This document shows, in pieces, positions 6,675 through 12,312 of a stretch of DNA of 12,312 bases. This DNA comes from MedAcidi-G1 sp002294285. Its GTDB lineage: Bacteria > Actinomycetota > Acidimicrobiia > Acidimicrobiales > MedAcidi-G1. A program made the position numbers and the translations under genes. The notes beneath the pieces are model-generated. The model was not told the DNA's origin. It worked only from the letters and a program-made list of their open reading frames with translations, and searched no databases. The stretch spans positions 1 through 12,312 of the forward strand of contig CAXEUY010000028.1 of assembly GCA_963999645.1 (NCBI GenBank). The letters run 5' to 3'. Position 1 is the stretch's first letter. Every line of letters begins with the position of its first letter.

Positions 6675-7817
6675 TCAGCGTGAAAGAATGGTCACACCGG
6701 ATATTCCCGGCGCACCATAAACATGTGTATACGCCGTGCGAGGATCATTAGGAACCTGACGTTCACCTGCGTCTCCTCTGAGCTGTAAGACGTTTTCATA
6801 TACTTGTCTCAAACCGGAAGCTCCTATAGGTTCACCGTTGGCCAAACAACCTCCGTCGGTGTTGACGGGGAACTTTCCATCTATCTCAGTTTCACCATTT
6901 TGAATCATGGACTCTTGCTCACCATGTTCACAGAAACCATTCTCCGCCATATGCATTACTTCAGCTCCACTCTCAGTGTCTTGTAATTGAGCAATATCAA
7001 TATCTTCCGGTCCAATCCCTGCCATTTCAAAAGCAGCATTTGAAGCATCAACTGTTGGCCCCACACTAAATTCATTTGCTAGATGTGGTGAAAAGACCTC
7101 AAAACTTCCGAAACGACGTGATTTCACTACACATGACTTTAGAAATACGGGGTTATCTGTATATTCTTTGGCTTTATCTGCTCTTACAAGCACGATTGCG
7201 ACACCGCCTTCTCCCGGTGAGCAAAACATGTATTGAGTTAACGGGTAAGAAAGCATCGCTGACTCAAGGACTTCTTCTTCTGATAATGGTTTCCTACGCC
7301 ATGCCATTGGGTTGATTGCCCCATTACGAAACGCTTTGGCAGAAACTTTAGCCAAAGTATTTTGACTAATTCCAAAATCATGCATGTACCGGTTGATTTT
7401 CATTCCAAAAAACTGAGTGGTCAGAGCCATTCCAGACTCTCCGTACCACTCCATTCTGTCCCCTCTGGTTCTAACCCTGAACGCACCTCTTTCATGTTTG
7501 TCAAAACCTACTGCAATTCCAATATCGAAGGTTCCTGAACGAATTGCGTTGTAAGCAGAAATAAGCGCAGACCCGCCAGTTGCGCAGCCATTGTGAACAT
7601 TTATGAATTGCAAACCTGTCAAACCAAGACGTGAAACCATCGTGTCAGGAGAACCAGCATCCTTACTGCCTCCGAAAGCAAACTCTAGGTCTTCCCATTC
7701 ACACCCCGCATCAGCCAGAGCTCTCCTAACAGCTACTACGCCCTGATCCATTCCAGAAATTCCGTCATGACGACCGAATTCGTGCATACCGATTCCAACA
7801 ATGGCGACATCATGCAT
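6675..7817 (-). CDS. Thiolase-fold enzyme of the lipid-transfer-protein type (probable partner of DUF35; Ltp2-like)
   Basis: This 380-residue thiolase-superfamily protein matches the SCP-x/Ltp branch acting on acyl-CoAs. It begins M-H-D-V-A-I-V-G-I-G and carries the nucleophile-type cysteine Cys78 in H-N-G-C-A-T-G-G-S-A. Near the C-terminus N-T-D-G-G-C-L-A-N-G-E-P-I-G-A-S-G (319-335) takes the place of the thiolase G-H-P-x-G motif, with Glu329 where the catalytic His normally lies. It sits 32 nt after a DUF35 gene on the same strand. Paired thiolase-like Ltp2 and DUF35 proteins form the retro-aldolase that removes the last steroid side-chain piece in actinobacteria, so an aldolase role is a real alternative to thiolysis. 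The frame reaches TTG at 7841, but I chose the ATG at 7817, where the family's N-terminus begins and an AAGG (7831-7828) precedes it. Family is firm; reaction and substrate are inferred. Confidence 0.88.
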   Translation of the reverse strand: MHDVAIVGIGMHEFGRHDGISGMDQGVVAVRRALADAGCEWEDLEFAFGGSKDAGSPDTMVSRLGLTGLQFINVHNGCATGGSALISAYNAIRSGTFDIGIAVGFDKHERGAFRVRTRGDRMEWYGESGMALTTQFFGMKINRYMHDFGISQNTLAKVSAKAFRNGAINPMAWRRKPLSEEEVLESAMLSYPLTQYMFCSPGEGGVAIVLVRADKAKEYTDNPVFLKSCVVKSRRFGSFEVFSPHLANEFSVGPTVDASNAAFEMAGIGPEDIDIAQLQDTESGAEVMHMAENGFCEHGEQESMIQNGETEIDGKFPVNTDGGCLANGEPIGASGLRQVYENVLQLRGDAGERQVPNDPRTAYTHVYGAPGISGVTILSR

Positions 7818-7849
7818 TTTTATCTTCCCTTCTAATTCCAATATACATT

Positions 7850-8281
7850 CTATTTATTTTCCACTGGTCGAAAAGCGAACGTAACTATCTCATTACCTTG
7901 TTCATCTGTTTTAAGAGGAACGACTGTAAGTTCCATTTCCATTCCCACTTCTAGACGTTCCGGATTACTTTCTGTTAATCGAGCTTCAACTTTAACTTCA
8001 CCTGGTAATTCCACATAACCAACTCCGTAAGATTCAAAACTTGAGGGGTCGGTTTCACCGATATAGGGAGGTGCTTTCGGCGGAAATCCTTGCACTGTCC
8101 ATGTCCATAAAGTTCCTCTTGTTGATAACTCCACTTCTTCTATCTGGTTACCCGTACACTTTGGACAATCCTTTTGCATAGGAAAGACGTGATTACCACA
8201 GTCGGGACATTTTCCTCCGATTAACCGCGGTTCATCTGGAACGCCGATCAACACGTCTTCTTGTATAGAAACCTGAGCCAT
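7850..8281 (-). CDS. DUF35 zinc-ribbon / OB-fold protein, partner of the thiolase-like enzyme
   Basis: Counted from the ATG at 8281 (143 residues), the protein has a rubredoxin-like zinc ribbon, C-P-D-C (Cys25, Cys28) and C-P-K-C (Cys39, Cys42), followed by an OB fold (about 48-140) with G-T-L-W-T-W-T, Y-G-V-G-Y-V-E-L-P and a V-T-F-A-F-R-P ending. This is the standard DUF35 (OB-fold acyl-CoA-associated) layout. Such proteins bind thiolase-fold partners and are needed for activity, as ChsH2's DUF35 domain is for Ltp2 in steroid side-chain cleavage. It is the first gene of a two-gene unit with the thiolase-like gene. The frame also reaches an ATG at 8299, but GGGGAA (8293-8288) lies 6 nt before the ATG at 8281, so the shorter form is preferred. 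It is divergent from the carotenoid oxygenase gene. Confidence 0.88.
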   Translation of the reverse strand: MAQVSIQEDVLIGVPDEPRLIGGKCPDCGNHVFPMQKDCPKCTGNQIEEVELSTRGTLWTWTVQGFPPKAPPYIGETDPSSFESYGVGYVELPGEVKVEARLTESNPERLEVGMEMELTVVPLKTDEQGNEIVTFAFRPVENK

Positions 8282-8287
8282 TTTGAC

Positions 8288-8293
8288 TTCCCC
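8288..8293 (-). promoter_or_regulatory. Ribosome binding site that decides the DUF35 start
   Basis: The minus strand reads GGGGAAGTCAAAATG, placing a purine-rich site 6 nt before the ATG at 8281. A start at the upstream ATG (8299) would put this site inside the coding region. Confidence 0.5.
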
Positions 8294-8326
8294 AATCATT
8301 AATAAAAAGACTTGTAGTGCTACTTA

Positions 8327-8356
8327 TTGAAAAAAATTTTCTTACAAAGATATCGT
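8327..8356 (+). promoter_or_regulatory. Candidate promoter of the carotenoid oxygenase unit
   Basis: TTGAAA (8327-8332, five of six consensus matches) is separated by 18 bp from TATCGT (8351-8356, four of six). The spacer holds an A/T tract. The leader to the ATG at 8427 would be about 65 nt. A pair of ATCGTA (8352-8357) and TACGAT (8392-8397) forms a widely spaced inverted repeat downstream. This is a consensus match by eye only. Confidence 0.3.
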
Positions 8357-8426
8357 ACAACTCTAATGCGCTATAAGGGAAAGCCTGACGATACGATCTG
8401 TATTAGAAATTTTTAAGGGGAAATCA

Positions 8427-9767
8427 ATGACAACAACAGAAACTGAGAAAAAACCTTGGCACCTAAGCGGAAATTGGATGCCAATGCTAGAAGAGACCAC
8501 TTCCGAAGAGCTAGAGATAGAGGGCAACATTCCTGAAGAACTTAGTGGCACATATCTACGTGTGGGTCCTAACCCTTCAAGCGGTTGGTCTCCACATTGG
8601 TTTTTCGGCGATGGAATGTTGCACGGTATTTCACTAGATGCTGGAAATGCTCTTTGGTATAAAAACAGATTTGTAAAAACCCGTGTTTACAAGGGAGAAG
8701 CTGGAGATGACCCTATGGCGGCCATGGGGGACCTAACAATGGGTACCGCAAATACTCATGTCATTAGACACGCTGGAAAGATTCTTGCTCTGGAGGAAGG
8801 CCATTTCCCTTACGAAGTAACTTCAGAATTAGAAACAGTAGGTCCTTGGGACTTTGATGGACGTTTGAAGACTTCCATGACAGCACATCCAAAAATTTGC
8901 CCCGAAACGGGCGAAATGATGTTCTTCAGTTATTTCAATTTTGAAGCCCCATATCTTAATTATCATCGTGTCAACGCTGATGGGGAATTGGTGCAATCAG
9001 AAGGAATAGAAATACCCAATATTGTCATGATGCACGATTTTAACATCACTCGAAATCACACCATTTTTATGGATCTTCCATTGACTTTCAGTTTGGAATC
9101 TATCGATGAGAGTGGTCTACCATTCCGTTTCGATCCTGAAGCTGGTGCTCGTCTTGGAGTAATGAAAAGAGATGGAAACAATGAATCTATTTCCTGGTTA
9201 GAAATTGATCCTTGCTATGTATTCCATCCAGTAAATGCACACGAAGAAGGAGAGAACATAATTATTCACGTGTCGCGTCTCGACTCAGCGTTTGCAAGCT
9301 CAGCTGACGATTATTCAGCTCAAGGACAACTTTGGAAATGGACTATTGATACAACAAATGGAAAAGTTAGTGAAGAGCAAATAGATGACAAATCAGTAGA
9401 TTTCGGTCGTGTTGATGATCGCCTCGTGGGACTACCAGCAAGATATGGGTATGTAATGTCATTGCCAGAGAATAAAGATTCTGTCGAATATGGAGAGTCT
9501 CTATATAAATACGATCTAACTTCTGGAGAGCGTTTTGAACACAAACTCGGTTCTGGTGTAAAGGGTGGCGAACCTGTTTTTGCTCCAGCTGGACCTGAAG
9601 CAGACGAAGATCAGGGTTGGATTATGTGCTTAGTCCACGATGAAAATAAAGACTCATCAAAATTCATTATTGTTGATGCGCAAGACTTTGAATCAGACCC
9701 AGTGGCTACCATTCATATCCCACAAAGAGTGCCTTATGGTGCACATGGCAGCTGGCTACCAAATTAG
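8427..9767 (+). CDS. Carotenoid-cleavage-type oxygenase (retinal pigment epithelium membrane protein family)
   Basis: This 446-residue protein belongs to the non-haem iron family that cleaves alkene bonds of carotenoids, apocarotenoids or stilbenes with O2. All four iron-binding histidines can be placed: His154 (M-T-A-H-P-K), His203 (M-M-H-D-F), His267 (Y-V-F-H-P-V-N-A) and His440 (G-A-H-G-S-W), the last six residues from the C-terminus as usual. A second-shell Glu is seen in G-G-E-P-V-F (Glu382). The N-terminal L-S-G-T-Y-L-R-V-G-P-N-P (39-50) and F-F-G-D-G-M-L-H-G (59-67) are family hallmarks. There is no signal peptide, so it is cytoplasmic. AAGGGGA precedes the ATG. It opens a tight plus-strand unit with an SDR (20-nt gap), an ABM protein and a HAD protein, so the cleavage aldehyde or ketone is plausibly handed to the SDR. 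Carotenoid versus lignostilbene-type substrate cannot be decided by eye. Confidence 0.95.
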   Translation: MTTTETEKKPWHLSGNWMPMLEETTSEELEIEGNIPEELSGTYLRVGPNPSSGWSPHWFFGDGMLHGISLDAGNALWYKNRFVKTRVYKGEAGDDPMAAMGDLTMGTANTHVIRHAGKILALEEGHFPYEVTSELETVGPWDFDGRLKTSMTAHPKICPETGEMMFFSYFNFEAPYLNYHRVNADGELVQSEGIEIPNIVMMHDFNITRNHTIFMDLPLTFSLESIDESGLPFRFDPEAGARLGVMKRDGNNESISWLEIDPCYVFHPVNAHEEGENIIIHVSRLDSAFASSADDYSAQGQLWKWTIDTTNGKVSEEQIDDKSVDFGRVDDRLVGLPARYGYVMSLPENKDSVEYGESLYKYDLTSGERFEHKLGSGVKGGEPVFAPAGPEADEDQGWIMCLVHDENKDSSKFIIVDAQDFESDPVATIHIPQRVPYGAHGSWLPN

Positions 9768-9787
9768 GCCTAAAGAACGGAAATTAA

Positions 9788-10621
9788 ATGAATAAAAGAC
9801 TTGAAGGTACAGTAGCTGTAATAACAGGTGCAGCTAGTGGTATCGGAGAAGGAACAGTACGCCGATTTCTAAATGAAGGAGCATCCGTTATTGCAGCTGA
9901 TATTCAAGAAGAATTGGGTGAAGCACTATCAGAAGAATTAGGAGATTCTGTTACTTTCATTAAAACTGACGTAACACAGGAAGAACAGGTAGCCGCTGCA
10001 GTTGATCTTGCAGTTGAAAAATATGGACGATTAGATTGCATGTTTAACAACGCGGGAATTGTTGGTGTAGTGGGACCAATTGCAGATACTCCTACTGAAG
10101 ACTGGGATACCACTATCGCCATCTTGTTGAAAGGTGTATTCCTCGGATGTAAACATGCTGCCAGAGTAATGATCCCGCAAGGATCAGGATCGATAATCTC
10201 AACAAGTAGTACTGCCGGCATCCTTGGAGGACTCGGTTCCCATGGATATACAGCTGCTAAACACGGTGTTATTGGTCTTGCAAAATCAATAGCCTCAGAA
10301 TTAAGCGCACATGGTGTCAGAAGTAATGCTATAGCACCTGGGAATACTGTTACCGCTATGACAGCAACTGTCACAACAGGAGATCACGAAAAATTAGAGG
10401 AAACTGCTGAAGGTATGGCTTCCAGATCAATGCTTGGAATTGCAGGTCAGCCTGAAGATATAGCTGCTGCAGCCGCTTATCTAGCTAGCGATGATGCTCG
10501 TCTAGTTAATGGTCACGTTCTAGTAGTTGATGGCGGACAAACAACTTCCGGGGGTAATAATCGTTTCATCAAATCAGGTTCAGGCATGTTACGTGAAGCC
10601 GGTAAATGGGATAAGTACTAA
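9788..10621 (+). CDS. Short-chain dehydrogenase/reductase (classical SDR), second copy type
   Basis: This 277-residue classical SDR has the nucleotide loop T-G-A-A-S-G-I-G (13-20), A-A-D-I with Asp38 after strand 2 (NAD preference), N-N-A-G (87-90), Ser141, Tyr154 and Lys158 (Y-T-A-A-K), and the P-G-N-T-V substrate-loop entry. The body ends at the normal L-V-V-D-G-G (245-250), then continues for 27 residues containing G-N-N-R-F and a charged end, longer than usual. It is clearly different in sequence from the SDR at 4131-4940, so it is not a recent duplicate. It starts 20 nt after the carotenoid oxygenase stop, with a weak ribosome site (ACGGA). It probably oxidises or reduces the carbonyl or alcohol made in the cleavage step. 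The substrate is unproven. Confidence 0.92.
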   Translation: MNKRLEGTVAVITGAASGIGEGTVRRFLNEGASVIAADIQEELGEALSEELGDSVTFIKTDVTQEEQVAAAVDLAVEKYGRLDCMFNNAGIVGVVGPIADTPTEDWDTTIAILLKGVFLGCKHAARVMIPQGSGSIISTSSTAGILGGLGSHGYTAAKHGVIGLAKSIASELSAHGVRSNAIAPGNTVTAMTATVTTGDHEKLEETAEGMASRSMLGIAGQPEDIAAAAAYLASDDARLVNGHVLVVDGGQTTSGGNNRFIKSGSGMLREAGKWDKY

Positions 10622-10648
10622 TTTCTACTATTCAACAAGGAAAAATTT

Positions 10649-11005
10649 ATGATAATCATCGCTGGAACAATCGATTTTGAAGACGAAGAACATCGTGATA
10701 TTGCTTTAGATAAAAGTCGTTCTCTCCAACAAGCAACACGTGACGACGAACCTGGATGCCTCGCATATTGCTTTGCTGCTGACCCCTGTGTATCGAATCG
10801 AATACAGGTCTACGAACTATGGACGACCGCTGAGAATCTAGATGATCACTTCGATCACGAAAATTACCACAACATGCGCAAAGCCCTAGGACAAAGTGGA
10901 ATGGTCAAAAGTGATACACGAAAATTCAGGATTGATGCAGACGACCCTGTTTACGGGGAAGACAGAATCGCAAGTTCCAAATTCTGGTCTGTCGAAGGAG
11001 ACTAG
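10649..11005 (+). CDS. ABM-fold small protein (antibiotic biosynthesis monooxygenase-like)
   Basis: This 118-residue protein fits the ABM domain: strand M-I-I-I-A-G-T-I-D-F, a helix (about 13-30), the common E-P-G-C-L-A-Y (34-40), then I-Q-V-Y-E-L-W (52-58) and a His-rich segment, H-F-D-H-E-N-Y-H (67-74). That order matches quinol-monooxygenase-like members more closely than the ABM protein at 4952-5362 does, and the two share little sequence. The family does cofactor-independent oxygenation in some cases and has unknown roles in many. AAGGA lies before the ATG, 27 nt after the SDR stop, and the next gene starts 5 nt after its stop, so it is inside an operon. The C-terminal 25 residues (D-D-P-V-Y-G-E-D...) extend past the domain. 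Fold assignment is good and function is open. Confidence 0.78.
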   Translation: MIIIAGTIDFEDEEHRDIALDKSRSLQQATRDDEPGCLAYCFAADPCVSNRIQVYELWTTAENLDDHFDHENYHNMRKALGQSGMVKSDTRKFRIDADDPVYGEDRIASSKFWSVEGD

Positions 11006-11010
11006 ATTTT

Positions 11011-11661
11011 TTGGGTAAAAACTTTGATGCTGTAGTTTTTGACTACGGCGGTGTGATGATCACATCCATAACGAACAAATTTGTGCCTTTGGCCGAACGT
11101 GCTGGAACATCTGTCGAATTGATACGAGAAGTGGTAATGGGCCCACTTGGTATTTCCACAAACCATCCCTGGCACTGTGCCGAAAGGGGGGAAATACCTC
11201 TGGAGCAAATCCAAGCAGGTCTTCAACCTTACGCAGATGAATATTCAATAGAACTTTTCGGTGATGAAATTGAAACCGTTTATTCAAATACACAGAGTGG
11301 TCTAACCAAGCCTTATACAATCATCAAGCCGATGATTGAAAAAGCAATCGAAGTTCAGATAAAAGGATTTTCTATCGCTCTACTAACCAATCTTTTTACT
11401 GAGTTTTATCCGACGGTCAAAAAAGAACTTGCCGATGTGAACTTCGACGCTTGGGTTGCCTCTTCGGAAGAAGGCACTCGGAAACCTGAAACAGAAATCT
11501 ATAAGAGAACAGAGGAACTCTTACAGGTGAAAGGTGAGAGAATACTATTTCTAGACGATTTCGAGCCAAACCTGTTTGCAGCTCAAGAGGTTGGATGGTC
11601 AACTATTCAAGTAACCGATCCGCTAGATGCAATGAAAAAGTTGGACAATGAATTGTCGTGA
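11011..11661 (+). CDS. HAD-superfamily hydrolase (G-G-V subgroup, phosphatase-like)
   Basis: This 216-residue HAD protein has motif I V-F-D-Y-G-G-V (9-15) with nucleophile Asp11, motif II L-L-T-N (Thr126), motif III G-T-R-K-P-E (Lys158) and motif IV L-F-L-D-D (Asp182, Asp183), with an alpha-helical cap after motif I. The position two after the nucleophile, an acid/base Asp in most HAD phosphatases, is Gly13. This D-x-G-G-V form occurs in the group containing YihX-like and ACAD10 N-terminal HAD domains. The start is a TTG, supported by AGGAG (10996-11000) inside the end of the ABM gene and by motif I falling at the proper distance. It is the last gene of the carotenoid oxygenase unit, which suggests removal of a phosphate or another leaving group from an intermediate. 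The same locus encodes a small-molecule kinase. The specific reaction is unknown. Confidence 0.88.
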   Translation: MGKNFDAVVFDYGGVMITSITNKFVPLAERAGTSVELIREVVMGPLGISTNHPWHCAERGEIPLEQIQAGLQPYADEYSIELFGDEIETVYSNTQSGLTKPYTIIKPMIEKAIEVQIKGFSIALLTNLFTEFYPTVKKELADVNFDAWVASSEEGTRKPETEIYKRTEELLQVKGERILFLDDFEPNLFAAQEVGWSTIQVTDPLDAMKKLDNELS

Positions 11662-11696
11662 GTTCAAAATGGTTTTTAAAATGGACATAATTGTTA

Positions 11697-11715
11697 GAAC
11701 AGTCAATAACTGTTC
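11697..11715. promoter_or_regulatory. Perfect 7-bp inverted repeat upstream of the Rieske oxygenase gene (candidate operator)
   Basis: GAACAGT (11697-11703) and ACTGTTC (11709-11715) are exact reverse complements around CAATA. No T-run follows on the plus strand, so it is not an intrinsic terminator for the HAD gene. It lies 28 nt before the Rieske ATG, where it would overlap or follow a promoter. A possible -35 (TGGACA, 11682-11687) and a poor -10 (ATAACT, 11706-11711) straddle it. A dimeric repressor of TetR or similar type is a reasonable guess, though no regulator gene is in the window. Confidence 0.5.
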
Positions 11716-11743
11716 CACACTAAACATCTAAAGGTAGATAACT

Positions 11744-12312
11744 ATGAGTGAAATTCTTTCTCCGGGGGAAGCTAGGTCTCCTGGTGTCAGCTATCAGGAA
11801 CTTCTTGATACTGATACTCATGATGTCCCAGATGTTCTACGTCTCGAATCGCCTCGCTTCTTAGGAGATGAAGACATACCCGTCACTCGTTACACGACAC
11901 GTGAGTGGCATGACATTGAAGTTGAGAAACTTTGGAGTCGCGTTTGGCAATACACCTGTCGTGAAGAAGAAATTCCTAATGTTGGTGACTACTACGTCTA
12001 TGACATAGCCAGATCGTCTTACATCGTTATTCGTTCCGCTCCCGACGAAATCAAAGCTTATCCAAATGCTTGCCTCCATCGTGGTAGAAGATTGAAAGAC
12101 TACGACGGCAACTGTTCAGAGATTCGTTGTCCTTTCCATGGGCATTGCTGGGAGATAGGCGGTGAATTGAAAGACATCCCGGCGTCATGGGATTTCCCAC
12201 ATCTAGAAGCACGAGGATCTGATTATCATCTTCCCCAAGTGCAAGTAGGTACTTGGGCTGGTTTTGTGTTCATAAATCCAGACCCTGAATGCGAGCCACT
12301 CGAAGATTTCCT
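11744..12312 (+). CDS. Rieske non-haem iron oxygenase, alpha (catalytic) subunit, N-terminal part (runs off right edge)
   Basis: From the ATG at 11744 the frame is open for 189 residues to the window edge. An N-terminal region (about 1-60) leads into a Rieske domain with C-L-H-R-G-R-R-L (Cys110, His112) and C-P-F-H-G-H-C-W (Cys129, His132), the C-x-H / C-x2-H ligand set of a [2Fe-2S] cluster, spaced by 16 residues. W-S-R-V-W-Q-Y-T-C-R and W-A-G-F-V-F-I-N-P (171-179) are typical of ring-hydroxylating oxygenase alpha subunits. The catalytic mononuclear iron domain lies beyond the window. Where most relatives have H-G-W, this one has H-G-H-C-W, adding a His and a Cys next to the cluster. AAAGGTAG lies upstream of the start. 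The 82-nt gap after the HAD gene and the dyad at 11697-11715 suggest its own promoter. It needs a reductase or ferredoxin not seen here. The substrate could be aromatic, steroid-like or another hydrophobic compound. Confidence 0.92.
   Translation, partial: MSEILSPGEARSPGVSYQELLDTDTHDVPDVLRLESPRFLGDEDIPVTRYTTREWHDIEVEKLWSRVWQYTCREEEIPNVGDYYVYDIARSSYIVIRSAPDEIKAYPNACLHRGRRLKDYDGNCSEIRCPFHGHCWEIGGELKDIPASWDFPHLEARGSDYHLPQVQVGTWAGFVFINPDPECEPLEDF

Noticed and set aside
8352..8397. ATCGTA (8352-8357) and TACGAT (8392-8397) as an operator pair before the carotenoid oxygenase gene.
   Set aside because: The arms are only 6 bp and 34 nt apart, and extending them gives mismatches. Noted with the promoter but too weak to stand alone.
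9904..10374. A 156-codon minus-strand frame inside the second SDR gene.
   Set aside because: It is antisense to conserved SDR motifs and shows the usual mirror of Ala/Gly-rich coding; no ribosome site or family features.
1..12312. CRISPR array, insertion sequence, tRNA or prophage boundary.
   Set aside because: No regularly spaced repeats, transposase motifs, terminal inverted repeats, tRNA-like cloverleaf or integrase were found on reading both strands.

Overview
The window looks like part of a bacterial chromosome from a fairly AT-rich (roughly 40% GC by eye, not computed), probably aquatic, actinobacterium-like organism. The host guess rests on the left-edge gene: a lipoprotein with a long Ser/Ala/Thr linker leading into L-G-T-V-E-V, a layout I associate with branched-chain-amino-acid-type ABC substrate-binding proteins of Acidimicrobiia. 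The taxonomic call is tentative. Codon and base composition look even from about position 490 onward. I saw no insertion sequences, phage genes, tRNA, rRNA or CRISPR array.

Layout, left to right. (1) Minus strand, 1-238: N-terminus of an exported solute-binding lipoprotein, with a readable promoter and two clean inverted repeats upstream. (2) Minus strand, 2893 to 490: acyl-CoA synthetase then a crotonase-fold enzyme. (3) Plus strand, 3049-4940: APH/ecdysteroid-kinase-like small-molecule kinase then an SDR dehydrogenase, divergent from (2). (4) Minus strand, 5362-4952: a small ABM-fold protein. (5) Plus strand, 5436-6668: cytochrome P450, divergent from (4). (6) Minus strand, 8281-6675: DUF35 zinc-ribbon/OB protein then a thiolase-fold partner. 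(7) Plus strand, 8427-11661: carotenoid-cleavage-type oxygenase, SDR, second ABM-fold protein and HAD hydrolase, closely packed. (8) Plus strand, from 11744 off the right edge: Rieske non-haem iron oxygenase alpha subunit, preceded by a 7-bp dyad.

From 490 onward essentially every gene is an enzyme that could act on a lipophilic, CoA-activated compound: three oxygenase types (P450, carotenoid oxygenase, Rieske), two SDRs, CoA ligase, crotonase, a thiolase-DUF35 pair resembling the Ltp2-ChsH2 steroid side-chain aldolase, and a kinase plus a phosphatase-like HAD protein. I read it as a catabolic island for an isoprenoid or similar hydrophobic substrate (apocarotenoid, sterol-like or lignostilbene-like compound). 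Oxidative cleavage and hydroxylation would give an acid that is CoA-activated, shortened and cleaved by a retro-aldol step. The kinase beside the CoA ligase also recalls the phosphorylation route for 4-hydroxyacyl-CoA. The substrate is inference. No acyl-CoA dehydrogenase, aldehyde dehydrogenase, ferredoxin, reductase or regulator gene is visible here.

Four start codons were moved from the longest possible frame to internal ATGs, three of them because a Shine-Dalgarno sequence sits in front of the internal ATG.
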